The position numbers and the translations under genes were made by a program. Shown here in pieces: positions 26,880 through 35,404 of a DNA stretch of 64,000 bases. Location: positions 111,541-175,540 of the forward strand of contig NZ_FOOX01000013.1 in NCBI RefSeq assembly GCF_900113335.1, read 5' to 3'. Position 1 is the stretch's first letter, and every line of letters starts with the position of its first letter. This DNA comes from Desulfotruncus arcticus DSM 17038 (lineage in GTDB: Bacteria; Bacillota; Desulfotomaculia; Desulfotomaculales; Desulfallaceae). Under the pieces are notes generated by a model. It was not told where the DNA came from, made no database searches, and was given only the letters and a program-made list of their open reading frames with translations.

Positions 26880-27329
26880 GTGGAACGCACTTATGTAATG
26901 GTAAAGCCTGACGGTGTACAAAGAAATTTGGTGGGGGAAATAATCTCCCGTTTTGAAAAAAAAGGATTAAAGATTGCCGCGCTGAAAATGCTGCAGATCA
27001 CAAGGGAATTGGCCGAGCGCCATTATGGAGAACATAAAGGTAAACCATTTTTTGAGCCTCTGGTGGAATATATAACCTCCGGGCCGGTAGTGGCCATGGT
27101 ATTGGAAGGTAAGGACGCGGTAAGTACGGCCCGGGACATGATGGGGGCCACTAACCCGCTCAAAGCGGCGCCGGGTACGATACGGGGAACTTTCGGCATG
27201 GATATCGGCAGAAATGTAATTCACGGATCTGATGCAGTCGAAAGCGCCGGCAGGGAGATAAATATATTTTTTGCTCCCGAAGAAATAATTGAATATAAAA
27301 GAGCTACAGATAGCTGGATTTATGAGTAA
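26880..27329 (+). CDS. ndk: Nucleoside diphosphate kinase
   Basis: Balances NTP pools by phosphate transfer through a histidine intermediate. The 149-residue product has all family marks: [13 protein letters not shown] at the start, the [12 protein letters not shown] loop and [12 protein letters not shown], with the phospho-acceptor His at residue 115. The start is GTG with AAGGAGG upstream. Directly follows ftsH, then a terminator. Confidence 0.97.
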   Translation: MERTYVMVKPDGVQRNLVGEIISRFEKKGLKIAALKMLQITRELAERHYGEHKGKPFFEPLVEYITSGPVVAMVLEGKDAVSTARDMMGATNPLKAAPGTIRGTFGMDIGRNVIHGSDAVESAGREINIFFAPEEIIEYKRATDSWIYE

Positions 27330-27331
27330 CA

Positions 27332-27354
27332 AAAGCGGCAGGGCCGCTTTTTGT
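27332..27354 (+). terminator. Terminator after ndk
   Basis: AAAGCGGC/GCCGCTTT stem with a short loop, followed by a T-run. Confidence 0.85.
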
Positions 27355-27384
27355 TTTTTGCACGGTTAAATAATGTTCATTGGT

Positions 27385-27413
27385 TTGCAGGAAATGTTCA
27401 CTGCATGTAGAAT
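27385..27413 (+). promoter_or_regulatory. Candidate promoter of the thioesterase-like gene
   Basis: TTGCAG at 27385-27390 and TAGAAT at 27408-27413 are 17 bp apart, 39 bases before the gene. Confidence 0.4.
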
Positions 27414-27452
27414 AAATTCCATTTAAAAGAAATAGTGAGATGAGGGATAGCT

Positions 27453-27851
27453 ATGTCCTTAATCGCTAAAATTGAAATCGGGTTACGCGGTTCAGCCAGG
27501 GAAGAGGTTAGTGAAAAAAACACAGCTATTGCCTACGGCAGTGGCAGTATTAATGTGTTTGCCACTCCGGCCATGATTGGTTTAATGGAAAACGCTGCGC
27601 TCAGTTCTGTCGACCCTTTGTTGCCCGAGGGACACTCAACGGTTGGCATTAAAGTGGATGTGGAGCATGTGGCCGCCACTCCGGTTGGTGGCTTCGTTGA
27701 AGCCCGGTCCGAACTTTTGGAGATTGACGGGCGCCGGTTAATTTTTAAAGTAGAAGCTTTTGACGGCAAGGATTTAGTTGGCAGTGGCCGGCACGAGCGG
27801 TTTATAGTAACCACTGAAAGGTTTTTGTCGAAGGTTAAGGAAAGATTATGA
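27453..27851 (+). CDS. FlK-like hot-dog thioesterase family protein
   Basis: A 132-residue single hot-dog-fold protein close in pattern to the fluoroacetyl-CoA thioesterase FlK family (VFATPAMIGLMENAAL with the Thr and Glu of the active site, then VDVEHVAATPVGG with the His). Members hydrolyse small acyl-CoAs; the substrate here is unknown. It is preceded by GAGGGATAG, and by a promoter-like sequence, and is likely a single-gene unit between ndk and fhs. Confidence 0.85.
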   Translation: MSLIAKIEIGLRGSAREEVSEKNTAIAYGSGSINVFATPAMIGLMENAALSSVDPLLPEGHSTVGIKVDVEHVAATPVGGFVEARSELLEIDGRRLIFKVEAFDGKDLVGSGRHERFIVTTERFLSKVKERL

Positions 27852-28055
27852 ATATATGAAGGGAATACTTTGCACCGGTAGAAATATACTATAGTTACTT
27901 ATAGCGGTATCATGCATGAAATTAGGTATTATTTTATGGCAGATTATTTTGCTTCTGTGCAAATAAAACCAAAAAATAGCCATAAGGGGGGTTAAGTAGG
28001 GGGGAAATAGTAAGAATTATTAAAGAACTATCAATGAGAGGAGAGGAAATAATTA

Positions 28056-29816
28056 ATGGCATACGATGCAACTAAACTTAAGGATTTTGAAATAGCTGAG
28101 CAGGCGGAGAAAAATATGCCCCTGCCCTATGAATGGGCTGAAAAACTTAATTTACAAAAAGACGAAATTATTCCCATGGGCAGGATTTGCAAGCTTGACT
28201 TCATGAAAATTGCCGATCGTCTGAAAGACAAGCCAGATGGTAAATTTATCGAGGTAACCGCTATTACCCCAACCCCGCTGGGCGAAGGTAAAACCACTAC
28301 TTCCATGGGCTTAACCGAAGGCCTTGGCATGAGAGGCGTAAATGTAGGTGCTGCGATTCGCCAGCCCTCCGGCGGCCCCACTATGAACATTAAAGGCACT
28401 GCTGCCGGCGGCGGCAATTCGCTGGCCATCCCCATGACTGAATTTTCACTGGGCCTCACCGGCGATCTGAACGACATTATGAATGCGCACAATCTGGGCA
28501 TGGTGGCGCTCACCGCCAGGATGCAGCACGAAAGAAACTATGATGATGCTGAACTGGCCAAGCGTAACTTAAAGCGCCTGGATGTCGATCCCACCAATGT
28601 ACAGTTTGGCTGGATCATTGACTTTTGCGCCCAGGCACTGCGTAACATTGTTATCGGTATCGGCGGCAAAATGGACGGCTATATGATGCAGTCTAGATTC
28701 GGTATTGCCGTTAGCTCCGAAATTATGGCCATTCTTGCCGTTGCCACTGACTTGAAAGACCTGCGTGAGCGCATTGGCAGAATTATTGTTGCTTACGATA
28801 AGAAGGGCAATCCTGTAACCACCGAGGACCTGGAAGTGGCCGGCGCCATGACCGCTTTCATGCGTAATGCCATTAACCCGACTCTGATGAGCACTGCTGA
28901 ATACCAGCCTGTGCTGGTACATGCCGGTCCGTTTGCCAACATTGCCATCGGCCAGTCCTCCATTATCGCCGACCGTATTGCTCTGAAGATGTTCGATTAC
29001 CACATCACTGAGAGCGGATTCGCAGCAGACATCGGATTCGAAAAATTCTGGAACGTTAAGTGCCGTTTCAGCGGTCATATTCCCAACGTTTCCGTGCTTA
29101 CAGCCACCATCAGGGCCCTCAAGATGCACGGTGGCGGCCCCAAAGTTGTCGCCGGCCGTCCTCTGCCCGAAGAGTATATCAAGGAGAACGTCGGGCTGGT
29201 TGAAAAGGGTTGCGAAAACCTGGTGCACCATATCAATACCATCCGGAAAGCCGGCATCAACCCGGTTGTCTGCATTAACGCTTTCCATACCGACACCAAG
29301 GACGAAATTGCCGTTGTCCGCAGGGCTGCTGAAGCAGCCGGCGCCCGTTGTGCTCTGTCCGAGCACTGGGCCAAGGGTGGCGAAGGTGCGCTGGAACTGG
29401 CCGACGCCGTTATCGATGCATGTAACGATGAAGTTAACTTCAAGTTCCTCTATCCGTTGGAATTGCCTCTGCGCCAGCGTGTTGAAATGATCGCCAAAGA
29501 AGTTTACGGCGCTGACGGCGTAAGCTGGTCAGCTGAAGCCGAAGCCAAGGCTAAAATGTTTGAAGAGAATCCCGCCTATAAAGATTTTGCCACAATGATG
29601 GTTAAGACTCACCTGAGCCTGACCCATGACCCCACTCTCAAAGGTGTGCCCAAAGGCTGGACTCTGCCCATCCGTGACGTCTTGATCTATGCCGGAGCCA
29701 AGTTCCTTTGCCCGATGGCTGGCACCATCAGCCTGATGCCCGGTACCAGCTCCGACCCGGCTTACCGGAGAATCGATGTAGATACCGAAACCGGAAAAGT
29801 TCTGGGCCTGTTCTAA
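28056..29816 (+). CDS. fhs: Formate--tetrahydrofolate ligase
   Basis: Activates formate with THF and ATP in one-carbon metabolism, and in acetogens and many sulfate reducers works in the methyl branch of the Wood-Ljungdahl pathway. The 586-residue product carries the P-loop [12 protein letters not shown] near residue 70, the family stretch [19 protein letters not shown] and the [11 protein letters not shown] region. Its high content of abundant-protein codons (GGC, CTG, ATC) suggests strong expression. GAGAGGAGAGG precedes the ATG. A terminator follows. No other pathway genes are adjacent. Confidence 0.97.
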   Translation: MAYDATKLKDFEIAEQAEKNMPLPYEWAEKLNLQKDEIIPMGRICKLDFMKIADRLKDKPDGKFIEVTAITPTPLGEGKTTTSMGLTEGLGMRGVNVGAAIRQPSGGPTMNIKGTAAGGGNSLAIPMTEFSLGLTGDLNDIMNAHNLGMVALTARMQHERNYDDAELAKRNLKRLDVDPTNVQFGWIIDFCAQALRNIVIGIGGKMDGYMMQSRFGIAVSSEIMAILAVATDLKDLRERIGRIIVAYDKKGNPVTTEDLEVAGAMTAFMRNAINPTLMSTAEYQPVLVHAGPFANIAIGQSSIIADRIALKMFDYHITESGFAADIGFEKFWNVKCRFSGHIPNVSVLTATIRALKMHGGGPKVVAGRPLPEEYIKENVGLVEKGCENLVHHINTIRKAGINPVVCINAFHTDTKDEIAVVRRAAEAAGARCALSEHWAKGGEGALELADAVIDACNDEVNFKFLYPLELPLRQRVEMIAKEVYGADGVSWSAEAEAKAKMFEENPAYKDFATMMVKTHLSLTHDPTLKGVPKGWTLPIRDVLIYAGAKFLCPMAGTISLMPGTSSDPAYRRIDVDTETGKVLGLF

Positions 29817-29832
29817 AAAATAATTCAAAATT

Positions 29833-29866
29833 AAGGGGACTTCCTAAAAAAAGGAGGTCCCTTTTT
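29833..29866 (+). terminator. Terminator after fhs
   Basis: AAGGGGAC...TCCT pairs with AGGA...GTCCCTT around an A-rich loop, followed by TTTTT. Confidence 0.85.
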
Positions 29867-29973
29867 AATTTATAAATAATATTTTTAAATATGAGCAGGA
29901 GAAAAAATGGTGATAATAGAATTATATAATTTTATACTTTTTAATTTTTTCTGATAGATTGGAGTGCTTAATA

Positions 29974-30447
29974 ATGTCTCGACCGCCAAAATGTCGTAGA
30001 GTTGAATTTATGCCCGAATTAACTTTTTTTAAACCTGCCGGAGTTCCGTTGGCCGAGCTGGAAGAAGTCCAGTTGACAGTAGAAGAGCTTGAGGCAATAA
30101 GGCTAAAAGACCTGCTGGGACTGGAACAGGAAGGCTGCGCCGAAAAAATGGGGGTGTCCCGCCCCACTTATCACCGTATTTTATCTTCAGCCCGTTCAAA
30201 GGTGGCCGAGGCTTTGGTAAACGGTAAAGCCATTCGGGTAGAGGGCGGGAATTTTGAGGTTGTTGTTCGCAATTTCAAGTGCTTTAAATGCAATAAACAA
30301 TTTCAAATGCCCTGTGGCACGGGAGTCAGGGGGGCGGAAATGACCTGCCCGGATTGTCAGAGTGATGAAGTTTTCAGGGTAAATTCAGACGGTGAACCAT
30401 TTGGCTGCCGCTGGCAGAAAAGACAAAATAAAAAGGTAAATGAGTAA
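29974..30447 (+). CDS. DUF134 family DNA-binding protein with zinc-ribbon tail
   Basis: A 157-residue protein. The first about 95 residues are a DUF134 sigma-region-4-like HTH domain (RPPKCRRVEFMPELTFFKP, VEELEAIRLKDLLGLEQEGC, MGVSRPTYHRIL). The tail has four cysteines in two pairs (CFKC and CPDC) like a zinc ribbon, an extension seen in some clostridial members. The ATG at 29974 follows TTGGAG. DUF134 proteins are poorly characterised putative regulators. A terminator follows. Confidence 0.88.
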   Translation: MSRPPKCRRVEFMPELTFFKPAGVPLAELEEVQLTVEELEAIRLKDLLGLEQEGCAEKMGVSRPTYHRILSSARSKVAEALVNGKAIRVEGGNFEVVVRNFKCFKCNKQFQMPCGTGVRGAEMTCPDCQSDEVFRVNSDGEPFGCRWQKRQNKKVNE

Positions 30448-30457
30448 AAGATATTGG

Positions 30458-30482
30458 GAGGGGACCTATCCCCTCTTTTTAT
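30458..30482 (+). terminator. Terminator after the DUF134 gene
   Basis: GAGGGGA/TCCCCTC stem with loop CCTA, followed by TTTTT. Confidence 0.85.
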
Positions 30483-30540
30483 TTTGCTTATTGAAGCTGT
30501 GTCCCTGTTTTGGGTTTTTATATGTCAAACCAAGCCCTCA

Positions 30541-30569
30541 TTGACAGAATTTTTAAAATAAAATATATT
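30541..30569 (+). promoter_or_regulatory. Promoter of the gamma-carbonic anhydrase locus
   Basis: Perfect TTGACA at 30541-30546, and TATATT at 30564-30569 after 17 bp. A strong TCAGGAGGT ribosome site follows at 30611. Confidence 0.65.
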
Positions 30570-30626
30570 ATAAATAACAAACCGGTCAGCCGGTATTGAT
30601 AGAATATCTATCAGGAGGTAGGCTAG

Positions 30627-31149
30627 ATGCTAATTGAATTAAACGGAAAAAAACCAAAGGTTTCTGAAAAAGCATTTGTTGCGCCAAACCTTAATTGGTG
30701 ATGTTACAGTGGAAGATGAGGCCAGCATTTGGTTCGGAGCCCAACTAAGGGCTGACTTCGGCAAAATCGTAGTTGGGCCGGGCAGCAGCATTCAGGACAA
30801 TGTAGTAGTGCATATGCTGCCTGGCGGGCAAACCGTCATTGAGGAAGGAGTAACTGTGGCCCACGGCGCGGTGCTGCATAATTGTACCTTAAAAAAAGGC
30901 TGCATCATCGGTATGAACGCGGTTATTCTGGATAACGCAGTGGTAGGAGAACAGGCGATGATCGCTGCGGGCAGCGTGGTAACTGACGGCACACAGATTC
31001 CCGACCGGTATCTTGCAGCCGGGACCCCCGCTAAACCAAAAAAAGAGCTTTCCGGTAATTCCCTCTGGTGGGTGGAACAGAGTGCCAATGCCTATGTGGC
31101 CCTGGCCGAAAACTATCTAAAGCAGGGGATTGGAAAAGTGGAAAAGTAG
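30627..31149 (+). pseudogene. Gamma-carbonic anhydrase-like protein with N-terminal frameshift
   Basis: The protein is a left-handed beta-helix hexapeptide transferase of the gamma-carbonic anhydrase type (ASIWFGAQLRADFGKIVVG, VVHMLPGG, VAHGAVLHNC with His positions, IGMNAVILDNAVVGE). Translation from the well-placed ATG at 30627 (AGGAGG 10 bases before) gives the normal N-terminus MLIELNGKKPKVSEKAFVAP, but then reaches a stop. Removing one A in CCAAACC at 30685-30690 would restore the family reading ...VAPTLIGDVTV. An internal TTG at 30676 opens the downstream frame (157 residues), but has no good ribosome site. Either a true frameshift mutation or a single-base sequence error. Confidence 0.8.
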
Positions 31150-31357
31150 ATAGGGGAACAATTTTGAGTGTTTCTTCGTCTTAATAATTAATTATTTTTT
31201 TTCTGGAAGGTCAAAAGGTCAAAAAGTGTGCGTAAAATAATAATTAATTTATTATTTTACTAGCAGCAGGATTATTTTTATCGGAGTATTAACTTCTTGC
31301 TCGCCGGGTTCCTTGCCTTGCAAGAGGTCCTTTTGACTTTTTTGAAGGAGGCGAAGA
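31150..31357. other. AT-rich intergenic region with palindromes
   Basis: Contains the tandem words GGTCAAAAGGTCAAAAAG at about 31208 and an imperfect AAAATAATAATT/AATTTATTATTTT palindrome at about 31235-31262. No gene was seen. Confidence 0.4.
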
Positions 31358-31360
31358 TTG

Positions 31361-31765
31361 ATGACAACCGTTGCTTTCTTTGTTATTCCAAAGCAGGATG
31401 TAGTTTTCTTAGACAAGAATGCCACCATGCGTCAGGCATTGGAGAAAATGGAGTATCACCGCTATACGGCGATTCCTATAATTGATGAGCTAGGTAAATA
31501 TGCGGGAACTATAACAGAAGGAGACCTGCTCTGGAAAATTAAAAATAATCCCGGCTTAACTTTTGACAATACTGCTAAGGTCTCTTTAAAGCAAGTACCC
31601 CAGCGGATGAAAAACCTGCCTGTCAGTATCAATGCCACCATGGAGGAATTGATTGGCCGGGCGATTGAACAAAATTTCATACCGGTTGTAGATGATGATG
31701 ATGTATTTATCGGTATTGTTAGAAGAAGGGAGATTATTGAATATTGTTCCAAGCTAATTCCATAA
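31361..31765 (+). CDS. CBS-domain pair protein
   Basis: A 134-residue protein made of two CBS motifs in tandem (residues about 5-62 and 75-130: DKNATMRQALEKMEYHRYTA, IPIIDELGKYAGTITEGDLL, and IPVVDDDDVFIGIVRRREII). CBS pairs bind adenine nucleotides and usually regulate another protein. AAGGAGG lies 11 bases before the ATG at 31361. No partner gene is adjacent. A stand-alone sensor role is inferred. Confidence 0.88.
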   Translation: MTTVAFFVIPKQDVVFLDKNATMRQALEKMEYHRYTAIPIIDELGKYAGTITEGDLLWKIKNNPGLTFDNTAKVSLKQVPQRMKNLPVSINATMEELIGRAIEQNFIPVVDDDDVFIGIVRRREIIEYCSKLIP

Positions 31766-31840
31766 ACGGTGTCAAGAGGACGAGGTTGTGGGCAGCATGG
31801 TGTTGTCAACAACCCCGTTCCCGCAATACGTTTCTTGTTA

Positions 31841-32500
31841 CTAGCACTCTACGCAATTCTTCATGTCCAATGCAGCCAACCCATAGTTTCCCAGACTAAC
31901 CCCGGTTACCGGGTTAAGCACCTCCGACAGGATGCACCCAAACTCTCTTTTTATGTGGGATTCTTTGATGTCATCATACAGAACGGCTTCATCAATAGCC
32001 GCATTGACTATACTTCCTTGGATAATGGCATTGATTTTTTCTTCACTCTCCACATCTTGAACCCAATCCAGCTTACATTCAAGACTGGCAAAACACTCTT
32101 TAACCCTGGGCACCTGAACAATTTTGGAATTCTCATGAGTTAAGCCGGATGCAAGAAGTTCATCAGCTTTATCTTCAAAATGAGTAGTGGTTTTCATGAA
32201 CTTCTCATGCAGACTCAAAGAAGGATAGCTAATAACAAATTCCTTATTCTTTTTAACCAACCTATAAGTATCGGAATTATTCAAAACCTGGAATAAAAAC
32301 TTTGGCTCTTTCCCGGAGCCAATCAACATTCCCCAAGCATTGAGCTGGGCATTGGCATGTCCGTTTTCCTTAAGTGTAGTTACAATAAAAACTGCAGAAG
32401 GTACGTTGATAACAAAATTGTACCAGGAAAAAACGGAAAACTGGCCTTCCCAGGCCTCTTTAACATTCCTCGGCGGCATTATGGGTAATTCAATTTTCAT
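31841..32500 (-). CDS. Flavin reductase-like FMN-binding protein
   Basis: A 219-residue protein of the FMN-binding split-barrel flavin reductase type (NVPSAVFIVTTLKENGHANAQLNAW, then FLFQVLNNSDTY and a FECxxDW-like ASLECKLDWV strand). Such proteins reduce flavins or use them in small oxidoreductases. Two ATGs lie close together; the one at 32500 has GAGGAGGG at 6 bases and is chosen. On the minus strand, behind an AraC regulator with the same orientation 71 bases upstream, which may control it. Confidence 0.8.
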   Translation of the reverse strand: MKIELPIMPPRNVKEAWEGQFSVFSWYNFVINVPSAVFIVTTLKENGHANAQLNAWGMLIGSGKEPKFLFQVLNNSDTYRLVKKNKEFVISYPSLSLHEKFMKTTTHFEDKADELLASGLTHENSKIVQVPRVKECFASLECKLDWVQDVESEEKINAIIQGSIVNAAIDEAVLYDDIKESHIKREFGCILSEVLNPVTGVSLGNYGLAALDMKNCVEC

Positions 32501-32571
32501 CTCCATCCCTCCTCGTATTACCCGGAATTATATTACATATCACATAAAACGTATTGTAAAAATCGGACATA

Positions 32572-33405
32572 CTACAAAATTTCCATATAATCCGAAGGCA
32601 GTTTTCCGCTAAAGGTCTTAAACTCGCCAATAAAGTGTGATTGGTCGTAATACCCGCATTGTGCGGCTAGTCTCGCTGTATTCATCATTTTTTCCCTCCG
32701 GAGCATCTCAAGCATGATCTGGAATCTTACAACTCTTGCGAATGTTTTGGGCGACTGCCCAACCCACTGTTTAAAAAGCCTTGCCAGGTGCCTCTCACTA
32801 ACAATCTCTCTTCTTGCAAGTTCTTTAACACTGATTGCGCTACCAGAGGCTATAATACGATCAAGCGTATTCATTACCACATTATTTTGTTCAAAATTTG
32901 AATAGATTCTGAAAAAGAATGAATCCAGCCATTTTAGTTTGCAATTAAGATCGAGGCTTGAGATAAATATTTCTGCAAGATCACGTTCGGACCTTTTTAA
33001 CACTTCACCCAACACTGTCCATGAATCCGCAAATTCATACATAGGTAACCTAAAAAGAGGATAAGCACCAGCCGGATAAAAACGCACTCCGTATGTTTGT
33101 ATGCCCTTTTTAAAAGAAGATACGGTAATAGGCTTTTCCGCAATACCAACAACAATGTTTGAATACTCAAATGTAACATTATCTATATCAAAGATAATAT
33201 CCATACATCCGTCCGGCACGACAATTTCTTTACTGCCCACAGATGTTGGGATATAGCCAGACTCAACAGGCAAGACCCAATAGCAATGGATGAATTTTCG
33301 CAGTGGCCTGCACGGCTTGAACTCCATATAAAGCTTTCGGTCATATGTAAAACTTGCAAGGCTCTGCTTCGAAATGAAACCATCAAAAATATTATTTGGG
33401 GACAT
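32572..33405 (-). CDS. AraC-family transcriptional regulator
   Basis: A 277-residue regulator. The N-terminal half resembles the DUF6597-type sensor domain (CRPLRKFIHCYWVLP, VVPDGCMDIIFD). The C-terminal 100 residues are an AraC double HTH (ISVKELARREIVSERHLARL, AAQCGYYDQSHFIGEFK). A second ATG at residue 27 is possible. It precedes the flavin-reductase-like gene on the same strand, so that gene may be its target. Effector unknown. Confidence 0.9.
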   Translation of the reverse strand: MSPNNIFDGFISKQSLASFTYDRKLYMEFKPCRPLRKFIHCYWVLPVESGYIPTSVGSKEIVVPDGCMDIIFDIDNVTFEYSNIVVGIAEKPITVSSFKKGIQTYGVRFYPAGAYPLFRLPMYEFADSWTVLGEVLKRSERDLAEIFISSLDLNCKLKWLDSFFFRIYSNFEQNNVVMNTLDRIIASGSAISVKELARREIVSERHLARLFKQWVGQSPKTFARVVRFQIMLEMLRREKMMNTARLAAQCGYYDQSHFIGEFKTFSGKLPSDYMEIL

Positions 33406-33561
33406 TGAGTTCCATCATCCTTATTTATCTTTCAATATCCGCGTTGGCCAGAATCATCTTTAATACTCCAAAACTGAAAAAAGTTTTTTAAGCTCTCCTG
33501 CTTGGTGTCAACGGGACGTGGTGAAAAGGCAAAGAATGTAGACTTACTGGAATTATTTAAA

Positions 33562-34173
33562 CTATAAATCCGATGGTAGATTGTTAATTAATTCAGCAAC
33601 ATTTTGACTGCTTTTTAATGCATCTAATACATTGCTATTGGGAGTGGCATAAATTACTAAAATATCCTCTTCGCCCAGTTCCCTTCTTATTGGAAAGGCC
33701 AATTTTTCTTTGTCCAGGCAAAACTCTGCATTAACACCTTCTTTATTGCCCCGGGCATCAACTCTAATCCACTTATTTATGCTTTTTAGAAAAACCGCAT
33801 TCAGTCCATGGATAATCAGCCGCCGTTTTCCCTTATCGTCCAGGAGTAATTTCTGGTAACAAAAACCCGTTGGTATGCCTAAACGCCTTAGAATCGCAGC
33901 TAATAAATGTGATTTGGCATAGCATATTCCCTGTCTATGTTTTAATACCTCTGAAGCTTTATATGTTACAACATCGCCATTAATATCGGCTGAATGAGCA
34001 ATATTATCACGTACAAATTCAAACGCCTTTTTTGCTATCACTGTTTCATCAAAATTTCCTTGAGTTAAGTTGTTGGCAATATCCTGAATTTCCGGAGATT
34101 CAAAATCGATAATCTCAGAGTTTTTTAAATAATTATTTATATCCTGATTGGCTAATACTAAATCCTTCTGCAT
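33562..34173 (-). CDS. Transglutaminase-like cysteine peptidase superfamily protein
   Basis: A 203-residue soluble protein with the transglutaminase-like core: catalytic Cys in HRQGICYAKSHLLAAILR, His in IIHGLNAVFL and Asp in WIRVDARGN, correctly spaced. No signal peptide, so the enzyme would be cytoplasmic. GGAGGGGAAG lies before the ATG. Bacterial members include peptidases and amidases, and the substrate is unknown. No operon partner. Confidence 0.88.
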   Translation of the reverse strand: MQKDLVLANQDINNYLKNSEIIDFESPEIQDIANNLTQGNFDETVIAKKAFEFVRDNIAHSADINGDVVTYKASEVLKHRQGICYAKSHLLAAILRRLGIPTGFCYQKLLLDDKGKRRLIIHGLNAVFLKSINKWIRVDARGNKEGVNAEFCLDKEKLAFPIRRELGEEDILVIYATPNSNVLDALKSSQNVAELINNLPSDL

Positions 34174-34500
34174 TTCTTCCCCTCCAAATTCTAAAAAATT
34201 ACGTTTAGGCGTAAGATGCAGGCAACATTAAATCAGCTAAGCAGCTTGTGAGGTCGGCGCAGTTGCATAATTTATTACTTTTTATCTTAATACATTTGAG
34301 TTTCCGGGTCTATAAGTATGCTTCACACTTATCGGGAGTAATTAGCGGTACTCCGTCTTCAGTGGGAACAAGCATTATAATCTTCACTGTGCATGACAGC
34401 AGCGGACAGATTGCCAGCCAAAACTTCAGCCTAAAAACAATTGTAAGGTTTTTTACTGAGTATCTTGAATTGGACCATAATTAATGTAACACTGCTGTAG
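34174..34500. other. Intergenic region with remnant of an Ig-like (He_PIG) domain
   Basis: On the + strand a frame at 34248-34484 includes GVISGTPSSVGTSIIIFTV followed by HDSSGQIASQNFSL. This has the pattern of a putative Ig-like repeat (He_PIG: G-x-ISGTPs-x-x-GT-x-x-FTV-x-D-x-x-G) found in large surface proteins. The frame has no ribosome site and the rest of any such gene is absent. It looks like a decayed fragment. Confidence 0.4.
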
Positions 34501-35157
34501 AATCCCTCCCATCAGACCAAAATGCCGATCTCCAATATCCTTCTTTACGCCCAGCTTTTACAGGAGCAGGAGGGGATGCCGGAGCAGGCGCGGAAACTTG
34601 TGAATGAGATCGCTTCTCAGTCGGGAAAACTGAGCTTTTTGATCCAGGCTCTGGTTAAAACCTCCCGGCTTGAGACTGGAATTATCAGCGTAAACCCGCA
34701 ACCCTCGTCTGTAGCAGAACTGATAACAACTTCGGTTCATGCAATCAAGACCAAAGCGGATGAAAAAAACATCACTTTAAACATAAAGTTTAACAGGAAT
34801 ATTGAAACCTGCTTTGACTTGAAATGGACGGAGGAAGCCATGATAAACATTCTGGACAACGCGGTAAAATATACGCCGACCGGCGGAACAATCTCCATAT
34901 CGACGACCGGTTATGAGCTATTTACCCGGATTAATATTGAAGATAATGGGATCGGTATTGAAAAAGGGGAGGTCAACCGCATCTTTCAAAGATTTTACCG
35001 CTCTCCGAAAGTCAGCCGCTATGAAGGCGTCGGGATCGGACTTTACCTGGCCAGGGAAATCATTACAGCCGGGGGCGGATATATAAAGGTTGCATCCGAG
35101 CCGGGAAAAGGCTCGGTGTTTTGGGTTTTCTTGCCAAACAGTAAAGAGAAGACATAA
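34501..35157 (+). pseudogene. Histidine kinase fragment (HisKA end plus HATPase)
   Basis: The frame encodes the end of a dimerisation domain and a complete ATPase domain: NILLYAQLLQEQ, N-box NILDNAVKYTP, G1 EDNGIGIEKGE, F-box RIFQRFYR, G2 GVGIGLYLAREI. Upstream, the in-frame codons read SHQTKMPIS where a kinase should have SHDLKTPIS, and a stop codon lies at 34498-34500. The sensor and membrane part is missing and no response regulator is next to it. A short product from the ATG at 34522 would lack the phospho-acceptor His. Probably the remnant of a two-component system once paired with the ABC transporter downstream. Confidence 0.8.
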
Positions 35158-35208
35158 ATCTTGCAATTTTGTTATATTTCAGAAAGGACCTTGAAAGAAT
35201 CAAATGTT

Positions 35209-35239
35209 ATAGTCTATACAGATTAGATGTATAGACTAT
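35209..35239. promoter_or_regulatory. Perfect 12-bp palindrome before the ABC transporter remnant
   Basis: ATAGTCTATACA and its exact complement TGTATAGACTAT flank GATTAGA, 20 bases before the ATPase start and upstream of its GTGGAGGAA site. No T-tract follows directly. Length, symmetry and place suggest an operator, though a hairpin in the mRNA leader is also possible. Confidence 0.5.
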
Positions 35240-35259
35240 TTCTTGTGGAGGAATTCATC

Positions 35260-35404
35260 ATGACCCTACTGCAAACGAAAGACCTTATAAAGCTTTACGG
35301 AAGCGGGCCTAATCTTATCAAGGCGCTGGACGGGATAACCCTTTCGATAGAAAATGGAGAATTTGTGTCGGTTGTAGGTACATCCGGAAGCGGGAAATCA
35401 ACGC
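35260..35404 (+). pseudogene. ABC transporter ATPase, truncated after Walker A
   Basis: The start (ATG after GTGGAGGAA) and first 48 residues match MacB/BceA-type ATPases (LLQTKDLIKLYG, ALDGITLSIENGEF, VVGTSGSGKST). The homology ends right after the Walker A Ser-Thr. The same bases then enter permease sequence in another frame, so the rest of the ATPase (signature motif, Walker B) is gone. An out-of-frame tail runs to 35670. Confidence 0.85.

Noticed and set aside
27936..27952. Possible fourth sigma-54 promoter before fhs (TGGCAG ... TTTGC)
   Set aside because: The GG and GC elements are 11 bases apart rather than 10, and the first box lacks the pyrimidine. No activator site is visible.
27852..28055. 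Tetrahydrofolate riboswitch before fhs
   Set aside because: The leader of about 200 bases has GAGAGGAGAGG near the start codon, which is the ribosome site. I could not build the paired arms of a THF riboswitch around it.
28569..29366. 265-codon minus-strand frame inside fhs
   Set aside because: It mirrors the codon-biased fhs sequence (GC-rich third positions), and its translation resembles no protein family.
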